A DNA stretch of 64,000 nt, taken from contig NZ_JABUBU010000006.1 of NCBI RefSeq assembly GCF_019834675.1, forward strand, positions 62,001 to 126,000, given 5' to 3'. The translations under genes and the position numbers were made by a program. Below, piece by piece: positions 1-10,568 of this stretch (positions are counted from its first letter, which is position 1; each line of letters starts with the position of its first letter). The notes under the pieces are model-generated. The model had not been told where the DNA came from. It made no database searches and worked only from the letters and a program-made list of their open reading frames with translations. This stretch comes from Rhodococcoides corynebacterioides. GTDB taxonomy: Bacteria; Actinomycetota; Actinomycetes; Mycobacteriales; Mycobacteriaceae.

Positions 1-1118
1 ACCGCGTTCGGCCGCCCGCCGGGTACCCGGGGCGTCCCGCGGCGGACGCACGGTCGCGCGGCCCGGTCGCGCCCTACGGCGCGCCGAACGCCGACCAGGG
101 TGACCGTGCCGACGGCCCCGGCGGCGACCGCGGCCAGGACGATCGCGGCGCGGGCCGGGGCGGCTACGACTCCCCGTACGACCCCCAGTACGACGCGCAG
201 TACGGCCAGGGCGGCTACGGCCGTGGCGGGTACCAGCCGGGCTACGAGCAGGCGGGCCACGACCAGCGCGGCTACGGCCAGGGCGGCTACGGCCAGGGCG
301 GGTACCAGGGTGGGTACGGTCAGGGCGGATACCCGCCGGGTCGCTACCCGCAGGACGATCCGCGCGGCTACGGCCAGGGTGGCCAGGGCGGATATCAGCC
401 GGGCTACGAGCAGGCGGGTCAGGACCAGCGCGGCTACCCGCAGGGCGGGTACGGCCAGAGCGGATACGACGACCGCGGCTACGGCCAGGGCGGGTACGAC
501 GACCGCGGCTACGGCCGTGGCGGCTACGACCAGGGCGCGTACGACCAGGGCGGGTACGGGCGGCCGGGTCCGGATCCGCGTGCGTACGGTCGTCCCGACC
601 AGCCGGGTCACGACGCACGACCGGCGTACGACCAGCCGGCGTACGACCAGCCGGGTCACGAGCAGCAGGCCTACGGCCGGGCGCCCTACGACCCGTCGGC
701 CGCGGACTCCCGCGCGTACGGCGGCGGTGCCGGGTACGACGGCGGCGCGGGCTACGACAGCGGCGCGGGCTACGACGGCCCGTCCACCCAGGGCTACCGC
801 GCTCCCGACCTGCACGACGCTCCGGTGGGGACGACCACCGCGACGTTGTCGCTCGAGGACGGCAGCGGACGCCAGTTCCAGCTGCGCGACGGCGCCAACA
901 TCGTCGGCCGCGGCCAGGACGCCCACTTCCGGCTCCCCGACACCGGCGTCTCGCGTCGTCACTTCGAGGTGCGGTGGGACGGCCGCGTGGCGACGTTGTC
1001 CGATCTCGGCTCGACCAACGGCACCACGGTCAACGGGTCACCGGTGCAGGACTGGCAGCTGGCCGACGGGGACGTGGTGCGGGCCGGGCATTCCGAGATC
1101 CTGGTGCGCATCGTCTGA
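1..1118 (+). CDS. fhaA: FHA-domain protein FhaA, C-terminal part (5' end outside window)
   Basis: The open frame runs in from the left edge (first full codon at 3) and ends at TGA 1116-1118. About 270 residues of low-complexity sequence rich in Gly, Tyr, Gln, Asp and Arg (repeats of the GYGQGGY type) precede a C-terminal forkhead-associated domain of about 97 residues, with the RRHFE and DLGSTNGT phosphothreonine-binding signatures. In mycobacteria FhaA binds phosphorylated partners of PknA/PknB, including the MurJ pseudokinase, and restrains peptidoglycan synthesis at poles and septa. The N-terminal DUF3662 domain expected in the family is outside the window. It lies first in the fhaA-fhaB-pstP-rodA-pbpA-pknA-pknB cluster, with 221 bp before fhaB. 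The antisense and +1 frames over the repeat are also open, but only this frame gives the FHA fold. Confidence 0.9.
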   Translation, partial: RVRPPAGYPGRPAADARSRGPVAPYGAPNADQGDRADGPGGDRGQDDRGAGRGGYDSPYDPQYDAQYGQGGYGRGGYQPGYEQAGHDQRGYGQGGYGQGGYQGGYGQGGYPPGRYPQDDPRGYGQGGQGGYQPGYEQAGQDQRGYPQGGYGQSGYDDRGYGQGGYDDRGYGRGGYDQGAYDQGGYGRPGPDPRAYGRPDQPGHDARPAYDQPAYDQPGHEQQAYGRAPYDPSAADSRAYGGGAGYDGGAGYDSGAGYDGPSTQGYRAPDLHDAPVGTTTATLSLEDGSGRQFQLRDGANIVGRGQDAHFRLPDTGVSRRHFEVRWDGRVATLSDLGSTNGTTVNGSPVQDWQLADGDVVRAGHSEILVRIV

Positions 1119-1139
1119 TCCGCAGACGGCGGGCGGTCG

Positions 1140-1158
1140 CACCGACGTGGCGTCGGTG
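1140..1158 (+). terminator. hairpin downstream of fhaA
   Basis: A perfect 8-bp inverted repeat, CACCGACG / CGTCGGTG with a 3-nt loop, lies 22 bp after the fhaA stop. No T-tract follows, so it could be a U-less actinobacterial terminator or an mRNA-stabilising hairpin. Confidence 0.35.
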
Positions 1159-1230
1159 TACCGCCGCTGTCACCCCCTGCCCCTATGATGCTGCGAGGCG
1201 GCACACGTGACCCGTGTGCCGGCTCGATCC

Positions 1231-1273
1231 TGTCCACCCCGTCAACGCTGTCCACCCCGTCGACCACCCCGTC
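1231..1273. repeat. short CCACCCCGTC direct repeats upstream of fhaB
   Basis: Three copies of CCACCCCGTC start at 1234, 1252 and 1264, within a run of similar TGTCCACCCC / GTCGACGCTG words. They lie in the fhaA-fhaB spacer, 67-106 bp before the fhaB start. The role is unknown; they could be slippage repeats or a regulatory array. Confidence 0.5.
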
Positions 1274-1339
1274 GACGCTGTCGAACCCCGGTCGAGATCC
1301 CCGTCGACGACCCACCGGTGCCACGAGGAGGTGATCGCT

Positions 1340-1801
1340 GTGCAAGGACTCGTGCTGCAGCTCACGCGCGCGGGCTTTCTGGTGGTGCTGTGGCTGTTCG
1401 TGTGGGCCGTCCTGCGCACTCTGCGCTCGGACATCTACGCCGCCTCCGGACTCCGCGTGCCACCCCGCTCCCGCAAGACACCGGTGTCGCTGCCGGGCCG
1501 CAAGCAGAAGGTGGCCAAGTACCTCGTCGTCACCCAGGGCTCGTTGGCCGGCACCCGCATCACCCTCGGGACGCAACCGGTCCTCATGGGGCGAGCCGAC
1601 GATTCCACCCTGGTGCTCACCGACGACTACGCGTCCACCCGTCACGCGCGGTTGTCGCCGCGGGGCAGTGACTGGTACGTCGAGGACCTCGGGTCCACCA
1701 ACGGCACCTACCTCGACCGCGTGAAGGTGACCACGGCCGTGCGCGTTCCGCTCGGCACCCCCGTCCGCGTCGGCAAGACCGTGATCGAGTTGCGCCCGTG
1801 A
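1340..1801 (+). CDS. fhaB: membrane-anchored FHA-domain protein FhaB (FipA)
   Basis: This 153-aa protein has one N-terminal membrane segment (about residues 5-27) and a C-terminal FHA domain with RHARLS and DLGSTNGTYLD. The start is GTG 1340, preceded by GAGGAG at 1325-1330; it gives the MQGLVLQL N-terminus typical of the family, and a longer frame from 1214 is not conserved in kind. In mycobacteria FhaB/FipA is phosphorylated by PknA and links the kinases to FtsZ and division. The stop overlaps the pstP start (GTGA), so the two genes are translationally coupled. Confidence 0.93.
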   Translation: MQGLVLQLTRAGFLVVLWLFVWAVLRTLRSDIYAASGLRVPPRSRKTPVSLPGRKQKVAKYLVVTQGSLAGTRITLGTQPVLMGRADDSTLVLTDDYASTRHARLSPRGSDWYVEDLGSTNGTYLDRVKVTTAVRVPLGTPVRVGKTVIELRP

Positions 1802-3411
1802 CCCTCGTTCTCCGCTACGCCGCTCGCAGCGACCGGGGCCTCGTGCGCTCGAACAACGAGGACTCCGTCTACGCGGGCGCCCGTCTGCTCGCCCTCGCCG
1901 ACGGCATGGGTGGCCACGCGGCGGGCGAGGTCGCCTCCCAGTTGATGATCGCCGCGCTCGCGCATCTCGACGACGACGAGCCGGGCGACGATCTCCTCGG
2001 CAAACTCGAGCGGGCCACCCGCGAGGGCAACGCCACCATCGCCGAGCAGGTCGAGGAGGACCCCGAGCTCGACGGGATGGGCACCACGCTGACGGCCATT
2101 CTGTTCGGCGGCCGCAAGATCGGCCTCGTCCACATCGGCGATTCCCGCGCCTACCTGCTGCGGGACGGCGAGCTGACGCAGATCACCCGCGACGACACCT
2201 TCGTGCAGTCGCTCGTGGACGAGGGCCGCATCACCGCCGAGCAGGCCCACTCGCATCCGCAGCGGTCGCTCATCATGCGCGCGCTGACCGGCAACGAGAT
2301 CGAACCCACGCTCACCGTGCGCGAGGCCCGCGCCGGCGACCGCTACCTGCTGTGCTCCGACGGTCTGTCCGACGTCGTGAGCAGCGAGACCATCGCCGAC
2401 ACCCTGCGCGAGGGCGAGAACGACGAGTGCGCCGACCGCCTCATCGAACTCGCGTTGCGCAGCGGCGGGCCGGACAACGTCACCGTCGTCGTCGCCGACG
2501 TCATCGACCTCGACTACGGCCAGTCGCATCCGATCCTCGCCGGCGCGGCGTCGATGGACGACGACGAGGACACCCCGCCGCCCAACACGGCGGCCGGTCG
2601 GGCCGCGGCCATGCGGCCACCCCGCTCGACGCCGAAGCGGGTCGCGCCGACGCCTCCCCCGGCGCCGGAGAAGACGTCGCACAAGCTGCGGTGGACGCTG
2701 GTGTCCGTGGCGCTCGTGGCGTTGCTGGCGGCCGGCGCCATCGTCGGATGGTCTCTGCTGCAACGGAACTACTACGTGGGCACCGACGACGGCCGCGTGG
2801 TCGTCATGCGCGGCGTGCCCGGCTCGGTCCTGGGGTACTCGCTGCAGACCGTCGACCTGGTCGGGTGTGTCCGCGAGACCGCCGCGACCACCCCGGGTAC
2901 GTCGACGGCACCCACCACGACCACCGCCCAGCCGACCACCGCCCCGCCGACCACCGAGGCGTCCGCCGCACCGGCGGCACCCGATGCCCCGGTGGATCCC
3001 GCGTCCCCCACAGCTGCACCCACGCAGGCACCCACTCCGGCACCCGAGCCGGAACCCGAGCCCGCCACCGTCGATCTCCGATCGCCGTCCGAGGCCGGTG
3101 ACTGCCGCGTGCTCGGGGTGGACGATCTGCAGCCGTCGGCTCGCGAGCAGGTGCGGTCCGGGTTGCCGTCGGGAACCCTCGACGACGCCCGGTCGCAGGT
3201 GTCGCGCCTGGTGGCGACCGATCTGCTGCCGGTGTGCGAGGAGACGTCGACCACGACGCCGACCACACCGTCGGCCCCGACCACACCGACCGAGACGGCG
3301 CCGCCCGCGGATCCCGCCGCGCCGCCGACGGCACCGGTGACGGAGACCGCTACGCCGACGCCGACGCCCGCCCCCGTGGCCGGTCAGACGTGCCGGGTGG
3401 GTAGTCGATGA
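1798..3411 (+). CDS. pstP: PP2C-family Ser/Thr phosphatase PstP
   Basis: 537 aa. Residues 1-235 form a PP2C domain with the metal-binding motifs DGMGGHAAGE, GDSRAYL, SDGLSDV and GGPDNVTVVVAD. A Pro/Thr linker, one membrane helix (about 300-320) and an extracellular Thr/Pro/Ala-rich tail of about 210 residues follow. It dephosphorylates PknA, PknB and their substrates, such as CwlM, in relatives. It overlaps fhaB by 4 bp and rodA by 4 bp (ATGA). The extracellular part is low-complexity and probably poorly conserved. Confidence 0.95.
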   Translation: MTLVLRYAARSDRGLVRSNNEDSVYAGARLLALADGMGGHAAGEVASQLMIAALAHLDDDEPGDDLLGKLERATREGNATIAEQVEEDPELDGMGTTLTAILFGGRKIGLVHIGDSRAYLLRDGELTQITRDDTFVQSLVDEGRITAEQAHSHPQRSLIMRALTGNEIEPTLTVREARAGDRYLLCSDGLSDVVSSETIADTLREGENDECADRLIELALRSGGPDNVTVVVADVIDLDYGQSHPILAGAASMDDDEDTPPPNTAAGRAAAMRPPRSTPKRVAPTPPPAPEKTSHKLRWTLVSVALVALLAAGAIVGWSLLQRNYYVGTDDGRVVVMRGVPGSVLGYSLQTVDLVGCVRETAATTPGTSTAPTTTTAQPTTAPPTTEASAAPAAPDAPVDPASPTAAPTQAPTPAPEPEPEPATVDLRSPSEAGDCRVLGVDDLQPSAREQVRSGLPSGTLDDARSQVSRLVATDLLPVCEETSTTTPTTPSAPTTPTETAPPADPAAPPTAPVTETATPTPTPAPVAGQTCRVGSR

Positions 3412-4865
3412 CGGCGCCCTCCCAGTCCTCGGCGTCCTTCCCCAGCCCGCCCGGCGGGTTCGCCCCGGCGCCGCCGCAGTCCACCCGGCGCGGCGTGGAA
3501 GCAGCGCTGCTGGCCGCCGCGACGCTCATCACCACCCTGTCGTTCGTGCTGGTGGAGGCGAGTCAGGAACAGGCCGTCACGTGGGACCTGGCCAAGTACG
3601 GGCTGGCGTACCTCGCGATGTTCGCCGTGGCCCACGCCGCGGTGCGCCGGTTCGCCACGCACGCCGATCCGTTGCTGCTGCCCATCGTGGCGCTCCTCAA
3701 CGGTCTCGGGCTGGTGTTGATCCATCGACTGGACCTGGCGGCGCAGGAGTCCGCGCGCTATCTGGGCACGGAGGAGCCGTCGCCGGACGCCAACCAGCAG
3801 GTGTTGTGGACCGCACTCGGCATCGCGTGCTTCGTCGCCGTCCTGATCCTCGTGCGGGACTACCGAACCCTCGCCCGCTACGGGTACACCCTCGGTCTCG
3901 GCGGGCTGGTGTTCCTCGCCCTGCCCGCGGTGCTGCCGTCGTCGCTGTCGGAGGTCAACGGGTCCAAGATCTGGATCCGGTTGCCCGGCTTCAGCATCCA
4001 GCCCGGTGAGTTCGCCAAGATCGCCCTGCTGATCTTCTTCGCCTCGGTCCTGGTGGCCAAGCGCGAGCTGTTCACCACCGCCGGCAAGCACGTGCTCGGC
4101 ATGGATCTCCCGCGGGCGCGGGACCTGGGACCGGTCGTCGTCGCCTGGATCGTCTCCATCGGCGTCCTCGTCTTCGAGAAGGACCTGGGCACGTCGCTGC
4201 TGATCTACTCGACGGTGGTGGTGATGATCTACATCGCCACCGAGCGGGTCGGGTGGATCGTCGTCGGACTGACGCTGCTGCTCGCCGGATTCGTGCTGGC
4301 CTACAACAGCTTCGGCCACGTCAAGATCCGCACCGACACCTGGCTGGACCCGTTCGCGGACTACAACGACACCGGCTACCAGATCTCGCAGTCGCTGTTC
4401 GGACTCGCGACCGGCGGCATGGGCGGCACCGGCCTCGGCAGCGGGCGCCCGTCGCAGGTGCCCTTCGCCAACACCGACTTCATCGTCGCGACGGTGGGCG
4501 AGGAGCTCGGTCTCATCGGCCTCGCCGCGGTCCTGATGCTGTACCTGCTGTTCGTGCTGCGCGGGGTGCGGACCGCACTCGCCGTGCGCGACAGCTTCGG
4601 CAAACTACTCGCCGCCGGGCTGTCGGTGATCATCGCCGTGCAGCTGTTCGTCGTGGTGGGCGGGGTGACCAAGCTGATCCCGCTGACCGGTCTGACCACC
4701 CCCTTCATGTCGTACGGAGGGTCGTCCCTGCTCGCCAACTACGTCCTCGTGGCCCTGCTGATGAAGATCTCGGACGCCGCGCGCGCACCCGTCGTCCCGC
4801 AGAAGCGGGCGGCCGCCGGACCGCAGATCGGCGACGCACCCACCCAGGTGGTGAAGCGCTCGTGA
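3408..4865 (+). CDS. rodA: SEDS peptidoglycan polymerase RodA
   Basis: 485 aa, polytopic (about 12 hydrophobic segments), with SEDS-family motifs including NGSKIWIRLPGFSIQPGEFAK and the C-terminal GLTTPFMSYGGSSLL. It polymerises lipid II glycan strands for cell elongation, paired with the transpeptidase encoded next (PbpA). Position and partner favour RodA over FtsW; the ftsW gene lies in the dcw cluster in these bacteria. It overlaps pstP and pbpA by 4 bp each. Confidence 0.93.
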   Translation: MTAPSQSSASFPSPPGGFAPAPPQSTRRGVEAALLAAATLITTLSFVLVEASQEQAVTWDLAKYGLAYLAMFAVAHAAVRRFATHADPLLLPIVALLNGLGLVLIHRLDLAAQESARYLGTEEPSPDANQQVLWTALGIACFVAVLILVRDYRTLARYGYTLGLGGLVFLALPAVLPSSLSEVNGSKIWIRLPGFSIQPGEFAKIALLIFFASVLVAKRELFTTAGKHVLGMDLPRARDLGPVVVAWIVSIGVLVFEKDLGTSLLIYSTVVVMIYIATERVGWIVVGLTLLLAGFVLAYNSFGHVKIRTDTWLDPFADYNDTGYQISQSLFGLATGGMGGTGLGSGRPSQVPFANTDFIVATVGEELGLIGLAAVLMLYLLFVLRGVRTALAVRDSFGKLLAAGLSVIIAVQLFVVVGGVTKLIPLTGLTTPFMSYGGSSLLANYVLVALLMKISDAARAPVVPQKRAAAGPQIGDAPTQVVKRS

Positions 4866-6346
4866 ACACACCCCTGCGCCGCGTCGCGATCGGCATCATG
4901 GCGATGGTCGTCGTGCTGCTCGCCAACGCCACGTACGTCCAGGTCATCAAGGCCGACGATCTGCGGACCGATCCGCGGAACTCCCGAGTGCTGCTCGACG
5001 AGTACGCCCGCCAGCGCGGTCAGATCTCGAGCGGCGGCCAGGTGCTGGCCGCGTCGATCGCCACGGACGATCGGTACAAGTACCTGCGGACCTACCCGTC
5101 CAACCCGGCCGCGCCGTCCAGCGCTCTGGCCAACGCGCCCGTGACCGGCTTCTACTCGATGCTGTACTCGAGCACCGGGCTCGAGCGTGCGGAGGACTCG
5201 GTGCTGAACGGGTCGGACAACCGGCTCTTCGGCAAGCGGTTCTTCGACCTGCTCGCCGGCCGCGACCCCCGCGGCGGCAACGTCGTGACCACCATCGATC
5301 CGGTGATGCAGCAGGTCGCGTACGACCAGCTCACCAGCAAGGGATACACCGGATCCGTCGTCGCCATCGAGCCGTCCACCGGCAAGATCCTCACGATGGT
5401 GTCCACCCCCAGCTACGACCCCAACGAGCTGGCCTCGCACGACGGTGAACAGACGGCGGCCGCCTGGGAGCGGCTCAGCCAGGACCCCACCAACCCGCTG
5501 GTCAACCGGGCCGTCTCGCAGACCTATCCGCCGGGATCGACGTTCAAGGTCGTCGTGACGGCCGCGGCTCTCGCGGCCGGTGCGTCCCCCGACACGCAGT
5601 TGACGGCGGCGCCCACCATCACCCTGCCGGACACGGCCACCACGCTCGAGAACTACAACGGGTCCACGTGCGGCGGCGGCGCCACCGCGTCGTTGCGGGA
5701 GGCCTTCGCGCGCTCGTGCAACACCGCGTTCGTCGAGCTCGGCATCGACACCGGCGCGGGCGCGGTGTCCGACACCGCCACGGCCTTCGGCGTCGGCGAA
5801 TCGCAATCGGTTCCGCTGCCGGTCGCCCCCAGCACGGTCGGCGACATTCCCGACGACGCCGCCCTCGGTCAGTCGAGCATCGGCCAGCGCGACGTCGCCC
5901 TGACCCCGCTGCAGAACGCCGAGATCGCCGCGACCATCGCCAACCGTGGGGTCCGCATGGCACCGCACCTGGTGGCGCAGCTGCAGGCTCCCGACCTGTC
6001 GACGCTGGACACCACCGAGCCCACCTCGCTGGGTCAGGCCGTGTCCCCCGAGGTCGCGGGCACCCTCACCGACCTGATGATCGGCGCGGAGAACAACTCC
6101 GGCTCCGAGGGACGCATCCCCGGGGTGCAGATCGCGTCCAAGACGGGCACCGCGGAGCACGGCAGCGACCCACGCAACACGCCGCCGCACGCCTGGTACA
6201 TCGCGTTCGCCCCGGCCGAGGACCCGAAGATCGCGATCGCCGTCATCGTCGAGGACGGCGGTGACCGCGCCCTGGCCGCGACCGGTGGATCGGTGGCCGC
6301 GCCGGTGGCACGCGCCGTACTCGGCGCCGGATTGCAGGGGAGGTGA
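4862..6346 (+). CDS. pbpA: class B penicillin-binding protein PbpA
   Basis: 494 aa with an N-terminal membrane anchor (about residues 8-28) and a transpeptidase domain. The three active-site motifs are visible: STFK with nucleophile Ser226, SCN at Ser285 and KTG at Lys427. The start is GTG 4862, overlapping the rodA stop (GTGA); an upstream frame extending to 4253 is the rodA gene read in another frame. It cross-links peptidoglycan during elongation or division and is the cognate PBP of RodA. The PASTA-kinase genes follow directly. Confidence 0.95.
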   Translation: MNTPLRRVAIGIMAMVVVLLANATYVQVIKADDLRTDPRNSRVLLDEYARQRGQISSGGQVLAASIATDDRYKYLRTYPSNPAAPSSALANAPVTGFYSMLYSSTGLERAEDSVLNGSDNRLFGKRFFDLLAGRDPRGGNVVTTIDPVMQQVAYDQLTSKGYTGSVVAIEPSTGKILTMVSTPSYDPNELASHDGEQTAAAWERLSQDPTNPLVNRAVSQTYPPGSTFKVVVTAAALAAGASPDTQLTAAPTITLPDTATTLENYNGSTCGGGATASLREAFARSCNTAFVELGIDTGAGAVSDTATAFGVGESQSVPLPVAPSTVGDIPDDAALGQSSIGQRDVALTPLQNAEIAATIANRGVRMAPHLVAQLQAPDLSTLDTTEPTSLGQAVSPEVAGTLTDLMIGAENNSGSEGRIPGVQIASKTGTAEHGSDPRNTPPHAWYIAFAPAEDPKIAIAVIVEDGGDRALAATGGSVAAPVARAVLGAGLQGR

Positions 6347-7746
6347 GCCACGGGATGAACGGTGGACTGAACAGCGGTGCCCTCGTGGCGGATCGCTACC
6401 GGCTGATCCGGCTCATCGCCACCGGCGGCATGGGTCAGGTGTGGGAGGCGACGGACAACCGGCTGGATCGCCGCGTCGCGGTGAAGATCCTCAAGCCCGA
6501 GTTCTCCGACGATCCGGAGTTCGTGGAGCGCTTCCGCATCGAGGCGCGCACGACCGCGCTGCTGAACCACCCCGGCATCGCCAACATCTACGACTACGGC
6601 GAGGTGCGTGACCCGAGCGGTCAGTCGCTGGCCTACCTGGTGATGGAACTGGTCGTCGGCGAACCTCTCAACGCCGTGCTCGGCCGCATGGGTCGGCTGC
6701 CGCTGGTCCACGCGTTGGACATGCTCGAGCAGACCGGTCGGGCGCTGCAGGCCGCGCACCGCGCGGGCATCGTCCACCGGGACGTCAAGCCCGGCAACAT
6801 CATGATCACGCCGGACGGCACGGTGAAGATCACCGACTTCGGTATCGCCAAGGCGGTCGACGCCTCGCCCGTGACCCGCACGGGCATGGTCATGGGGACC
6901 GCTCAGTACATCGCGCCGGAGCAGGCGCTGGGACAGGACGCGACGTCGGCGTCCGACGTCTACAGCCTCGGTGTCGTGGGGTACGAGGCCGTCTCGGGCC
7001 AGCGGCCGTTCGTCGGTGACGGTGCGCTCACGGTGGCCATGAAGCACGTGCGCGACGCCGCCCCGCCGCTCCCGGCGGACCTGCCCCCGCAGGTGCGCGA
7101 GCTCGTCGAGATCACCATGACCAAGGATCCCGCGGCCCGCTACGCCAACGGCGGGGAGTTCGCCGACGCCGTCGCGGCGGTCCGAGCCGGTCGTCGACCG
7201 CCGCACCCCGGCACCCCCCGTCCGTCGACGGGCACCACCCGAGTGGTGCCGCCGGTCGCCGGCGGTCCCGCGAGCACCCGCATGATGGGCACCGCGGCCG
7301 GCCGGTACGCCGCCGCGACGCCGCGGGAGCCGGAGCCGGATCGGAGCGGCATGAGTCCCGGTCAGAAGGCCCTCGCGTGGGCTGCGGCCGGGTTGCTGCT
7401 GCTCGCCGGCATCGTCGCGTTCGGCCTGTTCGTGTTCTCCGAGAGCGGCGGCGGTCCGACGGTCCCGGCGGTCACCTCGACCACCACGCCGACGCCGACC
7501 ACCACCGAGCCCACCACGACGACGACGCGGCCGACGACCACCACGACGACCACGACCACCACCACCACGACCACGACGACGACCACCGAGCCCACCACCA
7601 CGACCACCACCACGACGCCGAGCACCACCACGACCACCCCGGGCGGTCTGTTCGACATCCCCGGTCTGGGCGGCAACGGCAACGGGAACGGCAATGGACC
7701 GGGCAACGGGCCGGGTAACGGCGGACCGGGAGGAGGACAGCGATGA
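6343..7746 (+). CDS. pknA: Ser/Thr protein kinase PknA
   Basis: 467 aa. The kinase domain (about 19-285) has the glycine loop, VAVKIL lysine, HRDVKPGN with catalytic Asp147, TDFGIAK and an activation loop ending [12 protein letters not shown] juxtamembrane linker, a membrane helix (about 345-366) and a short extracellular tail made almost entirely of Thr, then Gly/Asn, follow. There are no PASTA domains, as expected for PknA. GTG 6343 overlaps the pbpA stop; ATG 6355 is an alternative start. The poly-Thr tract is ACC/ACG codon repeat and gives spurious poly-Val frames on the other strand. Confidence 0.94.
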   Translation: MSHGMNGGLNSGALVADRYRLIRLIATGGMGQVWEATDNRLDRRVAVKILKPEFSDDPEFVERFRIEARTTALLNHPGIANIYDYGEVRDPSGQSLAYLVMELVVGEPLNAVLGRMGRLPLVHALDMLEQTGRALQAAHRAGIVHRDVKPGNIMITPDGTVKITDFGIAKAVDASPVTRTGMVMGTAQYIAPEQALGQDATSASDVYSLGVVGYEAVSGQRPFVGDGALTVAMKHVRDAAPPLPADLPPQVRELVEITMTKDPAARYANGGEFADAVAAVRAGRRPPHPGTPRPSTGTTRVVPPVAGGPASTRMMGTAAGRYAAATPREPEPDRSGMSPGQKALAWAAAGLLLLAGIVAFGLFVFSESGGGPTVPAVTSTTTPTPTTTEPTTTTTRPTTTTTTTTTTTTTTTTTTEPTTTTTTTTPSTTTTTPGGLFDIPGLGGNGNGNGNGPGNGPGNGGPGGGQR

Positions 7747-9659
7747 CGACACCGCGCAAGCTGTCCTCTCGCTACGACCTCGGCGAGATCCTGGGCTTCG
7801 GCGGCATGTCGGAGGTGCACCTCGCCCGCGACGGTCGCCTGGACCGCGACGTCGCGATCAAGGTGCTCCGTCAGGACCTCGCCCGTGACCCCACGTTCTA
7901 CCTGCGGTTCCGCCGCGAGGCGCAGAACGCCGCCGCGCTGAACCATCCGGCCATCGTCGCGGTGTACGACACGGGCGAGGCCGAGACCGAGACCGGTCCG
8001 CTGCCGTACATCGTCATGGAGTACGTCGACGGCGAGACGCTGCGCGACATCGTGCGCGCCGAGGGTCCGATGGCCCCCAAGCGGGCGATGGAGGTCATCG
8101 CCGACGTGTGCGCGGCGCTCGACTTCAGTCACCGCAACGGCATCGTCCACCGGGACGTCAAGCCCGCCAACGTCATGATCAACCGTGCCGGCGCGGTCAA
8201 GGTGATGGACTTCGGTATTGCCCGCGCCATCGCCGACAGCTCGAGCCCCATGACGCAGACCGCTGCCGTCATCGGCACCGCCCAGTACCTCTCACCGGAG
8301 CAGGCCCGCGGCGAGCAGGTCGACGCGCGCTCGGACGTGTACTCGCTCGGCTGCGTGCTGTTCGAGATCCTCACCGGCGAGCCGCCCTTCACGGGTGACT
8401 CTCCGGTCGCCGTCGCCTACCAGCACGTGCGCGAGGATCCGCGGTTGCCCTCGTCCGTCAACGCGGACATCCCGGGCGAGCTCGACTCGATCATCCTCAA
8501 GGCGATGAGCAAGAACCCGGCCAACCGCTACCAGAGCGCGGCGGACATGCGGTCGGACCTGATCCGCGTGCTCGGCGGTCAGCGCCCCAGCGCCCCGATG
8601 GTGATGAGCGACGACGATCGCACCACCATCTTCGGTGGTGCCGACGGCCCTCGCGTGCCGGATCGCGGACCGACGGACGTGCCGCCCCGCACCAGCGGTC
8701 GGCACGCCGAGCCCGTGCCCGACGACGGACGTCGCAGCCGCGGCAAGATCGCCCTCGCCGCCCTGGCCGCCCTCGTCGTGGTCGGAATCGTCGGGGCGTT
8801 CCTGTGGAATCTCGGGCCCGGCGCCGAGGCGCGGTCGGTGTCCGTTCCGGACGTCACCGCCCTCTCGGCCGACGACGCCCGGACCACGCTCGAGAACGCG
8901 GGCTTCCGTGTCGACGTGCAGCAGCGCACCGACGCGACGGTGCCCGAGGGTGCCGTCATCGGTACCCGGCCGGTCGCCGGTACGACGGTCGACGAGAACA
9001 GCACCCTCGTGCTCGAACTCTCGACCGGACCGGAACAGATCCAGGTCCCGGCGTTGACCGGGCTGACCAGCGACGCCGCGGCCGCCGCCCTCGATCAGGC
9101 CGGGTTGACCCTCGACCGGTCCGTGGGCCGGGCGCCGTCCGCGCGCGACCAGGTCGACAAGGTGGTCTCCCAGGAGCCGGCGCGCGGCTCGACGATGGTG
9201 CAGGGTTCGGCCGTGCGCATCACGCTCGGATCCGGTCCGCGCCAGGTCCGCGTGCCCGACGTCGTGGGGCAGAACATCGAGGTGGCGCAGCCGAACCTCG
9301 CCGGGGCGGGCTTCGTCGTCGACCGACGCAGCGTCGACTCGACCCGGCCCGCGGGCGAGGTCGTCTCGACGTCCCCGGCCGGTGGTGGCTCGGCGAGCGA
9401 GGGCGACACGGTCACGGTGCAGGTGTCCAACGGCGCGCAGTTCCTGCTGCCCGACCTCACCGGCCAGACACCGGTGCAGGCCGTCGACACGCTCCGCGCC
9501 GCCGGGTGGCAGGGCACGGTGGCCGACCTCGACCAGGTGGACGTGCCGACGCTGGACACCGGCCAGGTCAATCGCATCCAGCAGCAGGCCACGCCCGAGG
9601 GGACGACCCTGGCGAAGACCGCGCGGATCGGCGTCTCGGTGGGCAAATTCGGCCTCTGA
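7743..9659 (+). CDS. pknB: PASTA-domain Ser/Thr protein kinase PknB
   Basis: 638 aa. The kinase domain (1-280) has Lys40, HRDVKPAN with Asp138 (same number as the M. tuberculosis enzyme), MDFGIAR and the activation-loop threonines in [18 protein letters not shown] linker, a membrane helix (about 333-355) and four extracellular PASTA repeats follow. PASTA repeats sense muropeptides or lipid II; PknB phosphorylates CwlM, MurJ, FhaB and others to control wall synthesis. It is last in the operon, overlaps pknA by 4 bp, and converges on pabA 72 bp downstream. Confidence 0.96.
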   Translation: MTTPRKLSSRYDLGEILGFGGMSEVHLARDGRLDRDVAIKVLRQDLARDPTFYLRFRREAQNAAALNHPAIVAVYDTGEAETETGPLPYIVMEYVDGETLRDIVRAEGPMAPKRAMEVIADVCAALDFSHRNGIVHRDVKPANVMINRAGAVKVMDFGIARAIADSSSPMTQTAAVIGTAQYLSPEQARGEQVDARSDVYSLGCVLFEILTGEPPFTGDSPVAVAYQHVREDPRLPSSVNADIPGELDSIILKAMSKNPANRYQSAADMRSDLIRVLGGQRPSAPMVMSDDDRTTIFGGADGPRVPDRGPTDVPPRTSGRHAEPVPDDGRRSRGKIALAALAALVVVGIVGAFLWNLGPGAEARSVSVPDVTALSADDARTTLENAGFRVDVQQRTDATVPEGAVIGTRPVAGTTVDENSTLVLELSTGPEQIQVPALTGLTSDAAAAALDQAGLTLDRSVGRAPSARDQVDKVVSQEPARGSTMVQGSAVRITLGSGPRQVRVPDVVGQNIEVAQPNLAGAGFVVDRRSVDSTRPAGEVVSTSPAGGGSASEGDTVTVQVSNGAQFLLPDLTGQTPVQAVDTLRAAGWQGTVADLDQVDVPTLDTGQVNRIQQQATPEGTTLAKTARIGVSVGKFGL

Positions 9660-9731
9660 CGGGCACCCCCCGCGCCACCTCGGCCGCGAGGATGGACGCG
9701 GACCGCGAGGATCGCGCGCGGACCGCGACGG

Positions 9732-10364
9732 TCAGACCCGGGCCGCGCCCTCGAGGGTGCGGACCAGCGTCTCGGACGGCGCGTCCCCGCACACCTCGAG
9801 CCAGTTGGCCAGCATGCGGTGCCCACCGTCGGTCATGACCGACTCGGGGTGGAACTGCACCCCGTGCACGGGAAGTTCGCGGTGTCGCATCGCCATGACG
9901 ATGCCGGTCTCGGTGGTGCCGGTGACCTCGAGCTCGTCGGGAATCGTCTCCGGGCGCACCGTCAGCGAGTGGTAGCGGGTCGCGGTGAAGGGATCCGGCA
10001 GGCCCGCGAGGACACCCTGCCCGGTGTGGTGCACCCGGCTGGTCTTGCCGTGCAGCAGTTCCGGGGCCCGGTCGACGACACCGCCGAACGACGCTCCGAT
10101 CGCCTGATGCCCCAGGCACACCCCCAGCAGGGGAGTCGCGGTGCGGGCGCAGGCCTGGACCATGTCCATGGTGACGCCCGCGCGGTCCGGGGTGCCGGGC
10201 CCGGGGCTGAGCAGAACGCCGTCGGCGCGGGCCACGGCGGCGTCGACGTCGAGCAGCTCGGGATCGTCGTTGCGCAGCACGGTCGGCCGTGTGCCCAGCT
10301 GGCCGAGGTACTGGACCAGGTTGAACACGAAACTGTCGTAGTTGTCGACGACGAGAATGCGCAT
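9732..10364 (-). CDS. pabA: glutamine amidotransferase PabA/TrpG (aminodeoxychorismate or anthranilate synthase component II)
   Basis: 210 aa, a class I glutamine amidotransferase. The catalytic Cys83 lies in GVCLGHQ, the His/Glu pair in VQFHPES, and the oxyanion segment is SPGPGTP. It supplies ammonia to a chorismate-using partner for folate (PabB) or tryptophan (TrpE); many actinobacteria use one amphibolic subunit for both. In M. tuberculosis the equivalent gene beside pknB is called trpG. No pabB or trpE is nearby, so sequence alone does not settle the substrate pathway. Confidence 0.9.
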   Translation of the reverse strand: MRILVVDNYDSFVFNLVQYLGQLGTRPTVLRNDDPELLDVDAAVARADGVLLSPGPGTPDRAGVTMDMVQACARTATPLLGVCLGHQAIGASFGGVVDRAPELLHGKTSRVHHTGQGVLAGLPDPFTATRYHSLTVRPETIPDELEVTGTTETGIVMAMRHRELPVHGVQFHPESVMTDGGHRMLANWLEVCGDAPSETLVRTLEGAARV

Positions 10365-10373
10365 GCGAGCAGC

Positions 10374-10568
10374 CTAATCGCGTGAGTGGTGTGGTCCCCA
10401 CCGACGCCGTCGGGCACGCACCGCGGCGGCGATCGTTCCGAGCACCAGCAGCAGACCGAGTCCCTGCAGGCCGGGTGAGTCGTCGGCGCCGCCGGCGATG
10501 ACCGCGGCGACACCGACGACGATCCCGGCGAGCGTGAGCGACCAGCGGACCCACGTCACGGCCGTCAC
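10374..10568 (-). CDS. small two-helix membrane protein
   Basis: 64 aa starting at GTG 10568, which overlaps the stop of the upstream XRE gene (GTGA). Two hydrophobic stretches (about 8-27 and 36-52) are followed by a basic C-terminus (RARRRRW). I recognise no family. Coupling to the XRE and DUF2975 genes suggests one three-gene unit; the function is unknown. Confidence 0.7.
   Translation of the reverse strand: MTAVTWVRWSLTLAGIVVGVAAVIAGGADDSPGLQGLGLLLVLGTIAAAVRARRRRWGPHHSRD

Noticed and set aside
100..1188. Long plus-strand frame over the fhaA repeats
   Set aside because: Thr/Ala/Arg-rich translation with no domain; the FHA domain and the repeat logic are in the other frame, ending at 1118.
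7362..8150. Minus-strand frame with poly-Val
   Set aside because: It is the complement of the poly-Thr codons of pknA and the start of pknB; no independent features.
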